Shown here one piece after another: positions 31,953 through 40,485 of a stretch of DNA of 64,000 bases; positions within the stretch are counted from its first letter, which is position 1, and each line of letters starts with the position of its first letter. This DNA is from Leucobacter chromiisoli (GTDB lineage: Bacteria > Actinomycetota > Actinomycetes > Actinomycetales > Microbacteriaceae). The notes under the pieces were generated by a model, which worked only from the letters and a program-made list of their open reading frames with translations, was not told the origin of the DNA and searched no databases. Position numbers and translations under genes: made by a program. The DNA lies in NCBI RefSeq assembly GCF_016522505.1, contig NZ_JAEHOH010000020.1, positions 1 through 64,000 on the forward strand, given 5' to 3'.

Positions 31953-32965
31953 CTCGACCCGTCCCCGAGGATCTTCCCGTCGAGGTCCACGCCCTGCTCC
32001 AGGAAGCCGAGCCGCACCAGCTTCTCGTTGATGCGGTCGAGGTCGGCGCGGCGCAGCTCGGTCGGCCAGTAGGGCGACTTCACGTCGGCCACGTCGAGAT
32101 CCGAGCCGCTGAACTCGAGCCCGGCGGCCACGGCGACGTCGTTGTTCTCGTTGGCGAACTCGTTCGATCTGACGATCGCGCGCTGGAACGCCTCGATGGC
32201 CTCGGCCCGGTCCTTCGCGACCGAGTCGCCGGTCACCCACAGCCCGACGGCGCCCTCCTCGAAGAGGCCGACCGCTGCGGAGGCGATGCGCACGGCGCCG
32301 ACCTGCTCCGCCTCGACCGTGAAGGGCGTCACCACGCTCGCGGCGTCGACCTTGCCGCTCTCGAGGGCGGAGACGGTGGAGGCGAAGTCGAGCGTCACCC
32401 ACTCCACCGAGTCCGGGTCGACTCCGGCGCGGCTGAGCTCGTCGGCGATCGCGACCTCGAACATGGCCTTGCGAGCCGGGACGGCGACGGTCCGGCCCTC
32501 CAGCTGCGAGACGTCCGTGATGCCGCTCGCCCGACTGGCGTAGAGCCCCGAGTCGTCGTAGACCGACGGGTCCTCCGCTTCCGAGGCGCCGTCGACGTAG
32601 CCGTCGGCCGCCGCGACGATCGTCAGGGGGACGCCTCCCGAGAGCGCGTTCATCACCGGGACGCTGGGGGCGAAGGCGACGTCGACCTGCCCGCTCTGCA
32701 CCGCGGCGAGGCCCGCGGCCGGGTTCGCGACGATCGACGTCTCCACCTGCAGACCCTCGTCCTCGAAGAAGCCTTCCTCCACCCCCGTGAGCAGGGAGCC
32801 GTCGGAGACGACGCCGGTCGCCGCGACCTGCAGCGTCTGCGGTTCTCCGGCGCCCCCGTCCGCGGAGGGGGCCTGCTCGCCCGGCTGTCCCGAGCAGGCG
32901 GACAGTGCGAGGGCCGCCGCTGCGGCGACCGCCGTCGTGGCACGGCGGAATCGGATGTTCGTCAT
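31949..32965 (-). CDS. Substrate-binding lipoprotein of the sulfonate/sulfate-ester importer
   Basis: The 338-aa protein has a Sec/lipobox signal (MTNIRFRRATTAVAAAAALALSACSG) and an NMT1/SsuA-like type II binding fold: GFFEDEGLQVE, VQSGQVDVAFAPSVPVMNAL and LEGRTVAVPARKAMFEVAI. It is the first gene of the operon ending with the sulfatase, so it most likely captures an organic sulfate. Weak GAGAG ribosome site. Confidence 0.9.
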   Translation of the reverse strand: MTNIRFRRATTAVAAAAALALSACSGQPGEQAPSADGGAGEPQTLQVAATGVVSDGSLLTGVEEGFFEDEGLQVETSIVANPAAGLAAVQSGQVDVAFAPSVPVMNALSGGVPLTIVAAADGYVDGASEAEDPSVYDDSGLYASRASGITDVSQLEGRTVAVPARKAMFEVAIADELSRAGVDPDSVEWVTLDFASTVSALESGKVDAASVVTPFTVEAEQVGAVRIASAAVGLFEEGAVGLWVTGDSVAKDRAEAIEAFQRAIVRSNEFANENNDVAVAAGLEFSGSDLDVADVKSPYWPTELRRADLDRINEKLVRLGFLEQGVDLDGKILGDGSR

Positions 32966-33318
32966 GATCTCTCGTTTCCCGAGCGGCCCGGCAGGGCGAC
33001 TCCGTTGTCGTGTGGTTTCGGGGAGAAGGAGCGAGCGCGGCGCTTTTAGTCACCGCTTGGAGATTTATAATAGGGCGGGATCACGCGCCCCGCAATCGTC
33101 TCCCGCGCCGATCGCCCGGCCGCTCGCGCACCCGGCCGTCGAGCGGGCGCTCCGCCAGCGCTGGAGCCGATTCCCGCCGCCGGGGAGCCGGTTCGGAGAG
33201 CGGACCGGGCGGGGGCTGCGGGCCCGGCGGCGGCCGGACTCGCCGCCCCGGCCGGCGCGGCGAGCGGGACGGCCGGGCCGCCGCGTGCTCCTAGGATGGA
33301 CCGAAGAGGAGGATAGCC
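32966..33318. promoter_or_regulatory. Divergent promoter region between importer and TetR gene
   Basis: This 353-bp gap has one AT-rich island (33042-33072) in otherwise very GC-rich DNA. It holds TATAAT on the plus strand (33066-33071) and TATTATAAA on the minus strand over the same bases, so -10 elements for both directions overlap. No ORF is supported. A TetR operator is expected here, but no long palindrome stands out. Confidence 0.5.
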
Positions 33319-33915
33319 TTGCCCAAGATCGTCGACCACGACGAGCGCCGCCGGCACATCGCCGAGGCCGCGACGGCCGTCATCATGCGCTGCGGTTTCG
33401 CCGGCCTGACGATGCGCGAGGTCGCCGCCGAGGCGGGGTACGCGCACGGCGCCATCGCCCGCTACTTCCCCAACAAGCAGAGCCTGCTCACGGCCGCCTT
33501 CCTCCAGCTCACCGTCGCCGCGAACGACCGCATCGCCGCGGGCATCGAGGATCTGCGCGGGCTCGCCGCCCTGCACCGCATGTGCAGCGAGATCCTCCCC
33601 TACGGCAGCGTCGGCACCGCGTCGACCCGGGTGCTCCTCGCCTTCTGGGATCACGCGTCGGAGGATCCGGGCATCAGGGAGATCAACCGGAAGAACACGC
33701 TGCGGTGGCGCGGCCTCATGCACCGCTTCCTCGCCGAGGCCCGCGAGGACGGCGAGCTGGATCCGGAGCTGGACGTCGACGCCGCCGTCGACCGCGTCTC
33801 CGTGCACAACGCGGGATGGCAGGTGACCGCCGCCCTGACGCCCGACATCGCCGCCTCCGAGCGCATCGACGCCAGCCTGCGCGCGCTGCTCGACGGCTTC
33901 CGCCGGCGCGGCTGA
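33319..33915 (+). CDS. TetR-family regulator (BetI-like)
   Basis: The 198-aa protein starts at TTG 33319, with AGAGGAGG 8-9 nt upstream. The N-terminal HTH is RRRHIAEAATAVIMRCGFAGLTMREVAAEAGYAHGAIARYFPNKQSLL; the all-helical ligand domain follows. It is divergent from the sulfate-ester importer and beside the sulfatase-activating enzyme, so control of that regulon is a reasonable inference. Confidence 0.85.
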   Translation: MPKIVDHDERRRHIAEAATAVIMRCGFAGLTMREVAAEAGYAHGAIARYFPNKQSLLTAAFLQLTVAANDRIAAGIEDLRGLAALHRMCSEILPYGSVGTASTRVLLAFWDHASEDPGIREINRKNTLRWRGLMHRFLAEAREDGELDPELDVDAAVDRVSVHNAGWQVTAALTPDIAASERIDASLRALLDGFRRRG

Positions 33916-33947
33916 GCGCTGCGATCGGGCGCCGCGACCGCCCTCCG

Positions 33948-34982
33948 TCAGGCCGGCGCGCGGTCGCCGCCGAGCGCGACCGTGCGGAACCCGGCGTTGC
34001 CCATCGACGAATCCGGGGTGTTCTGCGAGCGCGCCGAGTTGCGATAGCGATTGCAGTACGAGACGTGGCACAGGTAGCTGCCGCCCCGCAGCACCCGCGT
34101 TGCGCCCTCCCCCGGCCCCGGGGGATCCGCCACCGGCGAGCTCCGGTAGTAGGCGGCGTCGAACCAGTCGGCGCACCACTCCCAGACGTTCCCCACGGGC
34201 TGCCAGAGGCCGTACCCGTTCGGCTCGTAGGATCGCACGGGAGCCGTGGTCGCCCAGCCGTCCTCGCGGGTGTTGAGACGGGGGAACTCCCCCTGCCAGA
34301 TGTTGACGCGCCATCCCTGGCCTGTCGGCCCGCCCTCCGCGTCGGGCTCCTCGTCCCCCCAGGGGTACTTGCGCGCCGCGAGGCCCCCGCGGGCCGCGTA
34401 CTCCCACTCCGCCTCGGTGGGCAGCCGCCGCCCGGCCCACCGGCAGTAGGCTGCGGCGTCGTTCCAGCTCACGTGCACCACGGGGTGGTCGTCCAGGCCG
34501 TCCAGCGACGACAGGCGCCCTCCCGGATGCCGCCAGTCGGCGCCGGCCACCCCGTACCACCACGGCGCGCCCGGCACCGCGCCCGTGATGTCCTCGCGCG
34601 GAGCGGCCACCGCGAGGTGGAACACGGCCGAGACCCCGAACAGCTCCGCCTCGGTCTCGTACCCGGTCGCCTCCGCGAACCGCGCGAAATCGGCGTTGGT
34701 GACGGCCGTCGCGTCGATCGAGAACCCCTCGAGCTCGACCCGGTGCAGCGGCAGCTCTCCGTCGGCCGCCAGACCGTCGCCCGAGGAGTCGCCCATGACG
34801 AACGACCCGCCGGGGATCCGGGCCTGCTCGATCGAGTGGGCCCGCCGCGCCTGAGGCGCCGGCTCGACCCGGGCCGCGGGGCCGGACCCGCCGGACCCGC
34901 CGTCGCCGCCGAGCGGCGCCCCGGGCGCTCCCGCCCGCGCGGGCGCCCCGCAGCTGCACCCCGTTCCGCCCGAAACCGTCAT
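33948..34982 (-). CDS. Formylglycine-generating enzyme (sulfatase activator)
   Basis: The roughly 344-aa protein has the FGE-sulfatase fold: RIPGGSFVMGDSSGDG, VTNADFARFAEATGY, PVVHVSWNDAAAYCRWAGRRLPTEAEWEYAARGG, PVGNVWEWCADWF and the active-site end GGSYLCHVSYCNRYRNSARS with the two redox Cys. It converts the sulfatase Cys of CSPAR to formylglycine. ATG 34982 has AAGGAG 5 nt upstream; ATG 34985 adds one Met. The first 40 residues (CSCGAP..., Gly/Pro-rich) are extra. It lies 4.4 kb from its presumed client. Confidence 0.93.
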   Translation of the reverse strand: MTVSGGTGCSCGAPARAGAPGAPLGGDGGSGGSGPAARVEPAPQARRAHSIEQARIPGGSFVMGDSSGDGLAADGELPLHRVELEGFSIDATAVTNADFARFAEATGYETEAELFGVSAVFHLAVAAPREDITGAVPGAPWWYGVAGADWRHPGGRLSSLDGLDDHPVVHVSWNDAAAYCRWAGRRLPTEAEWEYAARGGLAARKYPWGDEEPDAEGGPTGQGWRVNIWQGEFPRLNTREDGWATTAPVRSYEPNGYGLWQPVGNVWEWCADWFDAAYYRSSPVADPPGPGEGATRVLRGGSYLCHVSYCNRYRNSARSQNTPDSSMGNAGFRTVALGGDRAPA

Positions 34983-35365
34983 CATCGCTCCTTCGCCGGC
35001 CTCCGATCCGCTCCGCGCATCGGAGGCCCGTCCGCGTGTCCACCGTACCCGCGACCCGATGCGCCGGCACCGCGAAACGCGCGGGCGACGCCGGAGCGGT
35101 TCTGTCAGCGGACCGAGGAGGCCGCGATCCCCCTCGGAAGCCGTTGTATGGAGAACGGGCGCGCGCGGAAGCACCCGCGAACGCGCGCACCCGATGAACC
35201 CCGTCACCGAAACCAATAGATTGGGCGCAGTCGACGACCGCGAGGACGCGGTCTCGAGGGCGGGCGCCTCCGCGCCCGTCGATCCGCGACGCGACGCGCC
35301 GCGCAGGCCCGAGGGCTCCGCGACCGCGGCGACCGCCGAATGAACGATCCCACCGAGGAGAACCC
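34983..35365. promoter_or_regulatory. Divergent regulatory region of FGE and aldehyde dehydrogenase genes
   Basis: This 380-bp gap holds no supported ORF. It contains the IclR-like box copy 2 (GGTTCTGTCAGCGGACC, 35098-35114) and a short palindrome CCAATAGATTGG (35213-35224) in a locally AT-richer stretch that could be the aldehyde dehydrogenase -10 or an operator. The region between 35240 and 35345 is GC-rich with no signal seen. Confidence 0.5.
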
Positions 35366-36817
35366 ATGAGCGCAACCCCCGAATTCACGACCCAGCTGCT
35401 GCTCGACGGCGAGTGGCGCCCCGGAGGCGGCGGCACCTTCACGAGCATCAACCCCGCGACCGAGGAGGCGCTCACCGAGGTGGCGAGCGCCGACGCCGCG
35501 GACGCCGACCGTGCCGTCCGAGCCGCACGCGCAGCCTTCCAGGGCGAATGGGCGGCCACGCCGCCCTCGGTGAGGGGACGGCTGCTGAACCGCCTGGCCG
35601 ACCTCGTCGAGCGGGACGCCGAGACCCTCGCGACGCTGGAGTCCCTCGACATGGGCGGCCTCCCCGGCGCCTCCCTCGCGATGCACATCCCCAACTTCGT
35701 CGCGTCGCTGCGGTACTACGCCGGCTGGGCCGACAAGCTGACCGGCGAGACGCTCCCGAACGACGGCTACATGGGCCGGCCCGCCTTCGCCTACACGCAG
35801 CGGGAGGCCCTGGGCGTCATCGCCGCGATCGTGCCGTGGAACTCGCCCATCATGATCCTCGGCTGGAAGCTCGCCCCCGCCCTGGCCACCGGCAACACGA
35901 TCATCGTCAAGCCCGCGGAGGACGCCTCGCTCCCGATCCTCCACATCGGCAAGCTCGCCGTCGAGGCCGGCTTCCCGCCCGGGGTCGTCCAGGTGCTCTC
36001 CGGCCCGGGCTCCGTCGTGGGCGAGGCGCTGACCCTGCACCCGGGCGTCGACAAGGTGTCCTTCACCGGCTCCACCGAGGTGGGCCGGCGCATCCTGCGC
36101 AACTCCGCCGAGACCTTCAAGCCCACCACCCTCGAGCTCGGCGGCAAGAGCCCCAACATCGTCTTCGAGGACGCCGACCTCGAGGCCGCGATCGGCGGAG
36201 CCGCCGCGGGCATCCTCGTCAACTCCGGTCAGGTGTGCGCCGCGGGATCGCGCATCTTCGCGCACCGGAGCGTCTACGAGGCCGTGCTCGACGGCCTGCA
36301 GCAGGCCGTGCGGTCGCAGGTCGTGGCCGACCCCTTCGACCCGAGGGCGACCATGGGGCCGCTCGTCAACGCGAAGCAGCGCGACCGGGTGCAGGAGTAC
36401 ATCGAGCAGGGCGAGGCCGAGGGCGCCCGGCTGGTGGCGGGCGGCGGCAGGCGCGAGGGGGCCGGCTTCTTCGTGAACCCCACGGTCTTCGCCGGCGACA
36501 ACGACCTGCGCATCGCGAGGGAGGAGATCTTCGGCCCCGTCGCGACGGTCATCCCCTTCGAGAGCGACGACGAGGTGATCCGACTCGCGAACGACAGCAG
36601 GTACGCCCTGGCCGCGACCATGTGGACGAGGGACGTGCGGCGCGTGCACGCGGTGTCCTCCGCGCTGCAGGCCGGCGCCGTGGGCGTCAACGGCTGGTCT
36701 CCGCTCATGCCGCAGCTGCCCTGGGGCGGCGGGAAGGACTCCGGGATCGGGAGCGAGCTCGGCACCGAGGGGATCCTCGCCAACACCCGGGTGAAGACCG
36801 TGACCGTCGTGCTCTGA
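35366..36817 (+). CDS. NAD(P)+ aldehyde dehydrogenase
   Basis: The 483-aa protein has VIAAIVPWNSPIMILGWKLAPALATGNTIIVKPAE (Asn and Lys for cofactor), SFTGSTEVGRRI, LELGGKSPNIV (general base Glu) and NSGQVCAAGSR with the catalytic Cys (near residue 290). It belongs to the betaine/aromatic aldehyde subgroup. GAGGAGAACCC precedes ATG 35366. At the edge of an indole-acetate-like cluster with an omega-aminotransferase, it may oxidise indole-3-acetaldehyde or another aryl-acetaldehyde; that is inference. Confidence 0.93.
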   Translation: MSATPEFTTQLLLDGEWRPGGGGTFTSINPATEEALTEVASADAADADRAVRAARAAFQGEWAATPPSVRGRLLNRLADLVERDAETLATLESLDMGGLPGASLAMHIPNFVASLRYYAGWADKLTGETLPNDGYMGRPAFAYTQREALGVIAAIVPWNSPIMILGWKLAPALATGNTIIVKPAEDASLPILHIGKLAVEAGFPPGVVQVLSGPGSVVGEALTLHPGVDKVSFTGSTEVGRRILRNSAETFKPTTLELGGKSPNIVFEDADLEAAIGGAAAGILVNSGQVCAAGSRIFAHRSVYEAVLDGLQQAVRSQVVADPFDPRATMGPLVNAKQRDRVQEYIEQGEAEGARLVAGGGRREGAGFFVNPTVFAGDNDLRIAREEIFGPVATVIPFESDDEVIRLANDSRYALAATMWTRDVRRVHAVSSALQAGAVGVNGWSPLMPQLPWGGGKDSGIGSELGTEGILANTRVKTVTVVL

Positions 36818-36839
36818 CCGGCGGCGTCGGTCCGGACGC

Positions 36840-36879
36840 GCTCGGCCCCGCCCCCGAGCTCCGCGGGCGGGGCCGAGCG
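36840..36879. terminator. Bidirectional terminator between aldehyde dehydrogenase and TetR genes
   Basis: A perfect 14-bp stem with sequence GCTCGGCCCCGCCC and its complement surrounds an 11-12-nt loop and ends 3 nt before the stop of the convergent TetR gene. Confidence 0.85.
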
Positions 36880-36882
36880 CCG

Positions 36883-37446
36883 TCAGCGCGGCCGCTGCGT
36901 CTCGATCAGCCGCACGAAGAGGTCGAGCGCCTCCTCCGTGTGGGCGAGCTGCGGCGCGGTCAGCTGCTGGAGCACCGCGCCGTCGAAGGCGACGTGGATG
37001 AGGCGGGCCAGCACGTCGACCCGCTCGTACCCCTCGGCCCGCAGCACCTCCCGGATCGCGTCGAGGTAGCCCTCGGAGAGCAGCTCGGCCAGTGGCGCGA
37101 GCTGGGGGTTGCGGCGCGACTCCAGGAGCACCTCGTAGTGGAAGGCCTGCAGGTCGGGGTCGCTGCGCACCGCCGCCACGAGCGTGCGTGCGAGGTCGTC
37201 GACCCGCCCGCCGGCGCCCGGAAGGCTGCGGTCGATGGACTCGGCCACGGCGGTCTTGACGGCGGCGACGAGCAGGGCGTCCCGGTTGCCGAAGTGGTAG
37301 GTGATGAGGCTGTTGCGCACCCCCGCCTCTTCGGCGACGGAGCGGAACGTCATGCCCCGCAGGCCCCGACGCGCCACGACCGCGATCGTGGCGCGGACGA
37401 GCGCGTCGCGACCGCGGCCGTATCTCGGGCTCTCCGGCGTCGTCAT
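36883..37446 (-). CDS. TetR-family regulator
   Basis: The 187-aa protein has an HTH (ALVRATIAVVARRGLRGMTFRSVAEEAGVRNSLITYHFGNRDALL) and a helical sensor with a conserved YEVLLESRRNPQLAPL segment, as in RutR/BetI-like proteins. ATG 37446 follows the short-chain dehydrogenase stop by about 40 nt in the same direction. It could govern the iac-like operon to its right or the dehydrogenase opposite. Confidence 0.83.
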   Translation of the reverse strand: MTTPESPRYGRGRDALVRATIAVVARRGLRGMTFRSVAEEAGVRNSLITYHFGNRDALLVAAVKTAVAESIDRSLPGAGGRVDDLARTLVAAVRSDPDLQAFHYEVLLESRRNPQLAPLAELLSEGYLDAIREVLRAEGYERVDVLARLIHVAFDGAVLQQLTAPQLAHTEEALDLFVRLIETQRPR

Positions 37447-37487
37447 ACCGCCCAGCGTATCGGCCCGGTCCCGCGGGGCGCCCCGGG

Positions 37488-38231
37488 TCATCGCATGAAG
37501 ACGCCGCCGTTGACGTCGAGCGTGGCCCCCGTGACGAAGCCGCTGTCGGGCCCGACGAGGTACGCCACCGCGGCGGCGACCTCCTCGCTGGTTCCGACGC
37601 GGCCCACGGGGATCGTGCGCCCGACCGCGGCGGCGTCCTCCTCGCCTCCCATCGCGGGGGTGCGGATCGCCGCGGGCGCCACCGCGTTGACGGTGACCCC
37701 GGCGTCGGCGAGCTCGCGCGCGAAGATCTTCGTGAGCACGAGGGCGCCGGCCTTGGAGGCGGCGTAGTGCGCGCCGGCCACGAGGCCGCCCTGCTGCCCG
37801 GCGAAGGAGGACATGTTGACGATGCGCCCCCACCCCCGCTCGCGCATCGCGGAGCCGGCGAGCTGGCTGAGCACCAGATAGCTGCGCAGGTTCGTCGCGA
37901 GGACGTCGTCCCACTCGTCGGGCTCGATCTCCCACACGGATCGCTTCACCGTCCGGCCCGCGTTGTTCACGAGGACGTCGGGCGCGCCCCAGGCCGCCTC
38001 CTGGTCTGCGAAGCATCGCCGCAGCGAGCGGACGTCGGCGACGTCGACCTCCAGGGCGCGGGCGGTCTCGCCCGTCGCGTCCAGCTCGGCGGCGAGCGCC
38101 GAGGCCGCCTCCCCGTTGATGTCGGCGATCCCGACCCTGAAGCCGTCGGCGTGCAGCCGTCGCGCGACGGCCTCGCCGAGCCCCTGTGCCGCTCCGGTCA
38201 CGAGTGCGGAGCGCCGCTGTTCCGTCGCCAC
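37488..38231 (-). CDS. Short-chain dehydrogenase (IacE-like)
   Basis: The 247-aa SDR has the cofactor loop TGAAQGLGE (residue 12), DVLVNNAGR, the catalytic Ser in NMSSFAGQQGG and YAASK (Tyr-Lys). It ends GFVTGATLDVNGGVFM. It is the last gene of the iacA-iacB-SDR operon. In the iac pathway IacE reduces or oxidises an early indole-acetate intermediate. FabG-type enzymes are similar, so the IacE call rests on context. Confidence 0.78.
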   Translation of the reverse strand: MATEQRRSALVTGAAQGLGEAVARRLHADGFRVGIADINGEAASALAAELDATGETARALEVDVADVRSLRRCFADQEAAWGAPDVLVNNAGRTVKRSVWEIEPDEWDDVLATNLRSYLVLSQLAGSAMRERGWGRIVNMSSFAGQQGGLVAGAHYAASKAGALVLTKIFARELADAGVTVNAVAPAAIRTPAMGGEEDAAAVGRTIPVGRVGTSEEVAAAVAYLVGPDSGFVTGATLDVNGGVFMR

Positions 38232-38234
38232 CGC

Positions 38235-38597
38235 CTACTCCGTCCCGAAGAACAGGTCGCGGCCGATGCGGGCCTCGATCTTGTAGTAGTGCCACATGAG
38301 GTGCTCGCCGACGGGCGTCTCCCTGATGATGTTCGCGATCGCGCGCACCTCGTCGTAGCCGGGGGCGTCGAGCAGGATGTACGCGGTCCAGGGCGCCGCC
38401 GACGACGGGCCGACCTGCAGCGTGTCGTCGTCGAAGGTGCCGATCACCCGCACGCCGAACCGCTCGCCGAGATTCGCGAACGCGCTCTTCGTCGCCTCGA
38501 ACACCAGCCTGCGCTCCTCGGCGTCCGCCGCGAAGAACGGATCGCGCACTCCGATGCAGATGAGGGCGCGCACCCCGTCGCCGGCCGCCGCGCTCAT
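38235..38597 (-). CDS. IacB-like small protein
   Basis: The 120-aa protein (RALICIGVRDPFFAADAEERRLVFEATKSAF, GTFDDDTLQVGPS..., WTAYILLDAPGYDEVRAI, HLMWHYYKIEARIGRDLFFG) is an alpha/beta dimeric-barrel-like protein without known catalytic residues. IacB of indole-acetate degraders has the same size and position right after IacA. Its start overlaps the iacA stop (ATGA). The chemistry of this protein is not clear to me. Confidence 0.72.
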   Translation of the reverse strand: MSAAAGDGVRALICIGVRDPFFAADAEERRLVFEATKSAFANLGERFGVRVIGTFDDDTLQVGPSSAAPWTAYILLDAPGYDEVRAIANIIRETPVGEHLMWHYYKIEARIGRDLFFGTE

Positions 38598-39802
38598 GCG
38601 GACGCCTCCACGCGCAGGCTGCCGTGCTCGGGAGCCATCGAGAGCCCGAGGGAGCTCGAGGCGATGAACTCGTGCGCGGCGAACGACGACACGGGCATGA
38701 ACAGGCCGGCCTGGACGTCGCGCCACATGCGTTCGAAGGGGAGCGACTTCGCATAGGCGGCGCCGCCGACGACGTCGATCAGCCGGCTGAAGGCCTCGAC
38801 CGCGTTCTTCGTGCAGACGTGCTTCACGAGCGCGCTCTGCGCGACGATCTCCTGCAGCCCGAACTCGTTGTAGTAGTCGTCCGTGCCGAACTGCGCGGTG
38901 TGGCGGTAGATCAGCGCGCGGGCGCTCTCGATGAGGATCTCGGCGTCGGCGATCGCGTCCTGGGCGCGCGCGTCGTCGACGAGGCCCCGGCGGCGCACCT
39001 GCTGCTTCGCCCAGTCCAACGCGCCCACGGCGAGGCCGACGTAGACGGCGCCGAACGCCGGCTGCGAGGAGCCGAACACGGTCTCGGCGACCGTGGCGTC
39101 GAGGTGGCCGACGGGGAAGGAGTGCACGACGTCGGCGTCGGGGACGAACACGCCGTCGAACTCGAGGTCGTTGCTCTGGGTGGCGCGCATCCCCATCATG
39201 TTCCAGACGGGGTGGATCGTGATGTTGGGGTCGGCGAGGTCGATCTTCATCATCAGCAGCTGCGGGCCCCGCTCGGGATCCTCGAAGCGGGCCGTCGTGG
39301 AGGCGTGCGTGGCCACGGCGGAGTTGGTGCCGAAGTTCTTGCGCCCCGTCACCCGGTAGCCGCCCTCGACCCGCTCTGCGCGCGTGCGGGCGTCGGTCAT
39401 GAGGTTGGGCGTGCCGAACTCGCTGGTGATGGCCGCCCAGATGAGCCTCCCCTCGGCGGCCTCGCGCAGCAGGCCCTCGAGGCGCGGACTCTTCGTCTTG
39501 CGCCACACCGCGGCCCACTGCGCGAGCGGGGTGAAGTGCATGTTCACCGCGAGCGCGGTCGCCGCGTCGGCGGAGGCGATCCGCTCGACCACGGGGATCA
39601 CCTCGAAGAGCGTCGCGCCGTGACCGCCCAGTTCCTCGGGTACGGAGAGGTTCAGCAGGCCGATCTCCCACATGTCGTCGTAGTTCTCGTGCGGGAACGC
39701 GTTGTTCGCGTCGTTGTCGGGGGCCCGGTCGCGGAACCGCTCGACGAGCTGGTCGGCCATGGCCAGGAACTTCTTCTGGCGGGCGGTGTAGAGCTGTTTC
39801 AT
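38594..39802 (-). CDS. Acyl-CoA dehydrogenase-type flavin monooxygenase (IacA-like)
   Basis: The 402-aa protein has the acyl-CoA dehydrogenase fold: LSVPEELGGHGATLFE, AITSEFGTPNLMTDARTRAE, and a C-terminal helical bundle IDVVGGAAYAKSLPFERMWRDVQAG. The catalytic Glu of true dehydrogenases is not evident. IacA uses this fold with reduced flavin to hydroxylate the indole ring of indole-3-acetate, the first step of the pathway. A flavin reductase gene lies directly upstream in the operon. Confidence 0.78.
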   Translation of the reverse strand: MKQLYTARQKKFLAMADQLVERFRDRAPDNDANNAFPHENYDDMWEIGLLNLSVPEELGGHGATLFEVIPVVERIASADAATALAVNMHFTPLAQWAAVWRKTKSPRLEGLLREAAEGRLIWAAITSEFGTPNLMTDARTRAERVEGGYRVTGRKNFGTNSAVATHASTTARFEDPERGPQLLMMKIDLADPNITIHPVWNMMGMRATQSNDLEFDGVFVPDADVVHSFPVGHLDATVAETVFGSSQPAFGAVYVGLAVGALDWAKQQVRRRGLVDDARAQDAIADAEILIESARALIYRHTAQFGTDDYYNEFGLQEIVAQSALVKHVCTKNAVEAFSRLIDVVGGAAYAKSLPFERMWRDVQAGLFMPVSSFAAHEFIASSSLGLSMAPEHGSLRVEASA

Positions 39803-39830
39803 CGTGGTGTCTCCGATTCGTAGGGGTGGG

Positions 39831-40370
39831 TCAGTCCGCGAGCGGCGAGTGGGCGCCGTAGGTGCGGGATCCGTAGGTGAGGGTCTCGAGGTCCTGCGCG
39901 CGCGCGTCGACCACGCGGCCGACGATGAGCAGGTGACTGCCCGCGACGAGGAACTGCTCGGCGTGGCAGTCGAAGGAGGCGGCGGCGGTCGACAGCACGG
40001 GCGATCCCGTGCGCATGAAGCCCCACTCCTCCCCGAACTTGTAGCGCGTCTCCGGTCCCGACGCCCCGGCGAAGTCCCGGGCGATCGGCACGTTGGCCGT
40101 CGACAGCACGTTGACCGCGAAGCAGCGGTTCGTGCGGACCGCGTCGGCCACCGGCGCGCCCCGGAACAGGCCGATCACGAGCGTCGGGGGGTCGGCGGAG
40201 ACCGACATCATGGCGGTCACGGTCTGGCCGAAGCGTCCGGCGCCGCCGTCCGTGGTGACCAGGGTGACCGAGGCCGTGGCCTTGCCCATGCCCGCGATGA
40301 ACCGCCCGCGGATCTCGGGGCCGGAGGCCGGTGAAAGCGTCAGGCGCTGCAGGTCGGCGTTCGAGGACAT
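39831..40370 (-). CDS. Flavin reductase (IacG-like)
   Basis: The 179-aa HpaC/FlrC-type reductase has KATASVTLVTTDGGAGRFGQTVTAMMSVSADPPTLVIGLF, the FMN-binding pattern, then CFAVNVLS and SHLLIVGRV. It supplies reduced flavin to the IacA-like oxygenase. ATG 40370 has AGGTGGAG upstream. The LysR box (40406-40424) lies 36 nt before its start, so it is the first gene of the iacG-iacA-iacB-iacE operon. Confidence 0.83.
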   Translation of the reverse strand: MSSNADLQRLTLSPASGPEIRGRFIAGMGKATASVTLVTTDGGAGRFGQTVTAMMSVSADPPTLVIGLFRGAPVADAVRTNRCFAVNVLSTANVPIARDFAGASGPETRYKFGEEWGFMRTGSPVLSTAAASFDCHAEQFLVAGSHLLIVGRVVDARAQDLETLTYGSRTYGAHSPLAD

Positions 40371-40405
40371 TTCGGCTCCACCTTTCGTCGTGGCTCGAGT
40401 TGGAC

Positions 40406-40424
40406 TAATTTTGCAGTTGCGCAG
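40406..40424. promoter_or_regulatory. LysR box A, upstream of the flavin reductase operon
   Basis: TAATTTTGCAGTTGCGCAG on the plus strand reads CTGCGCAACTGCAAAATTA toward the flavin reductase. It matches 16 of 19 bases of box B (41439-41457), in the same orientation relative to its target gene. It lies in the divergent region between the LysR gene and the operon. Confidence 0.65.
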
Positions 40425-40485
40425 TATCTGGATCAAATGAATATAAGAGTGGTAGTCCATTCACGGAATCGATGAGGTGAGGAAC

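Noticed and set aside
37488..38231. FabG of fatty-acid synthesis
   Set aside because: The motifs alone allow it, but it sits 3 nt from the IacB-like gene in the catabolic operon and away from fatty-acid genes.
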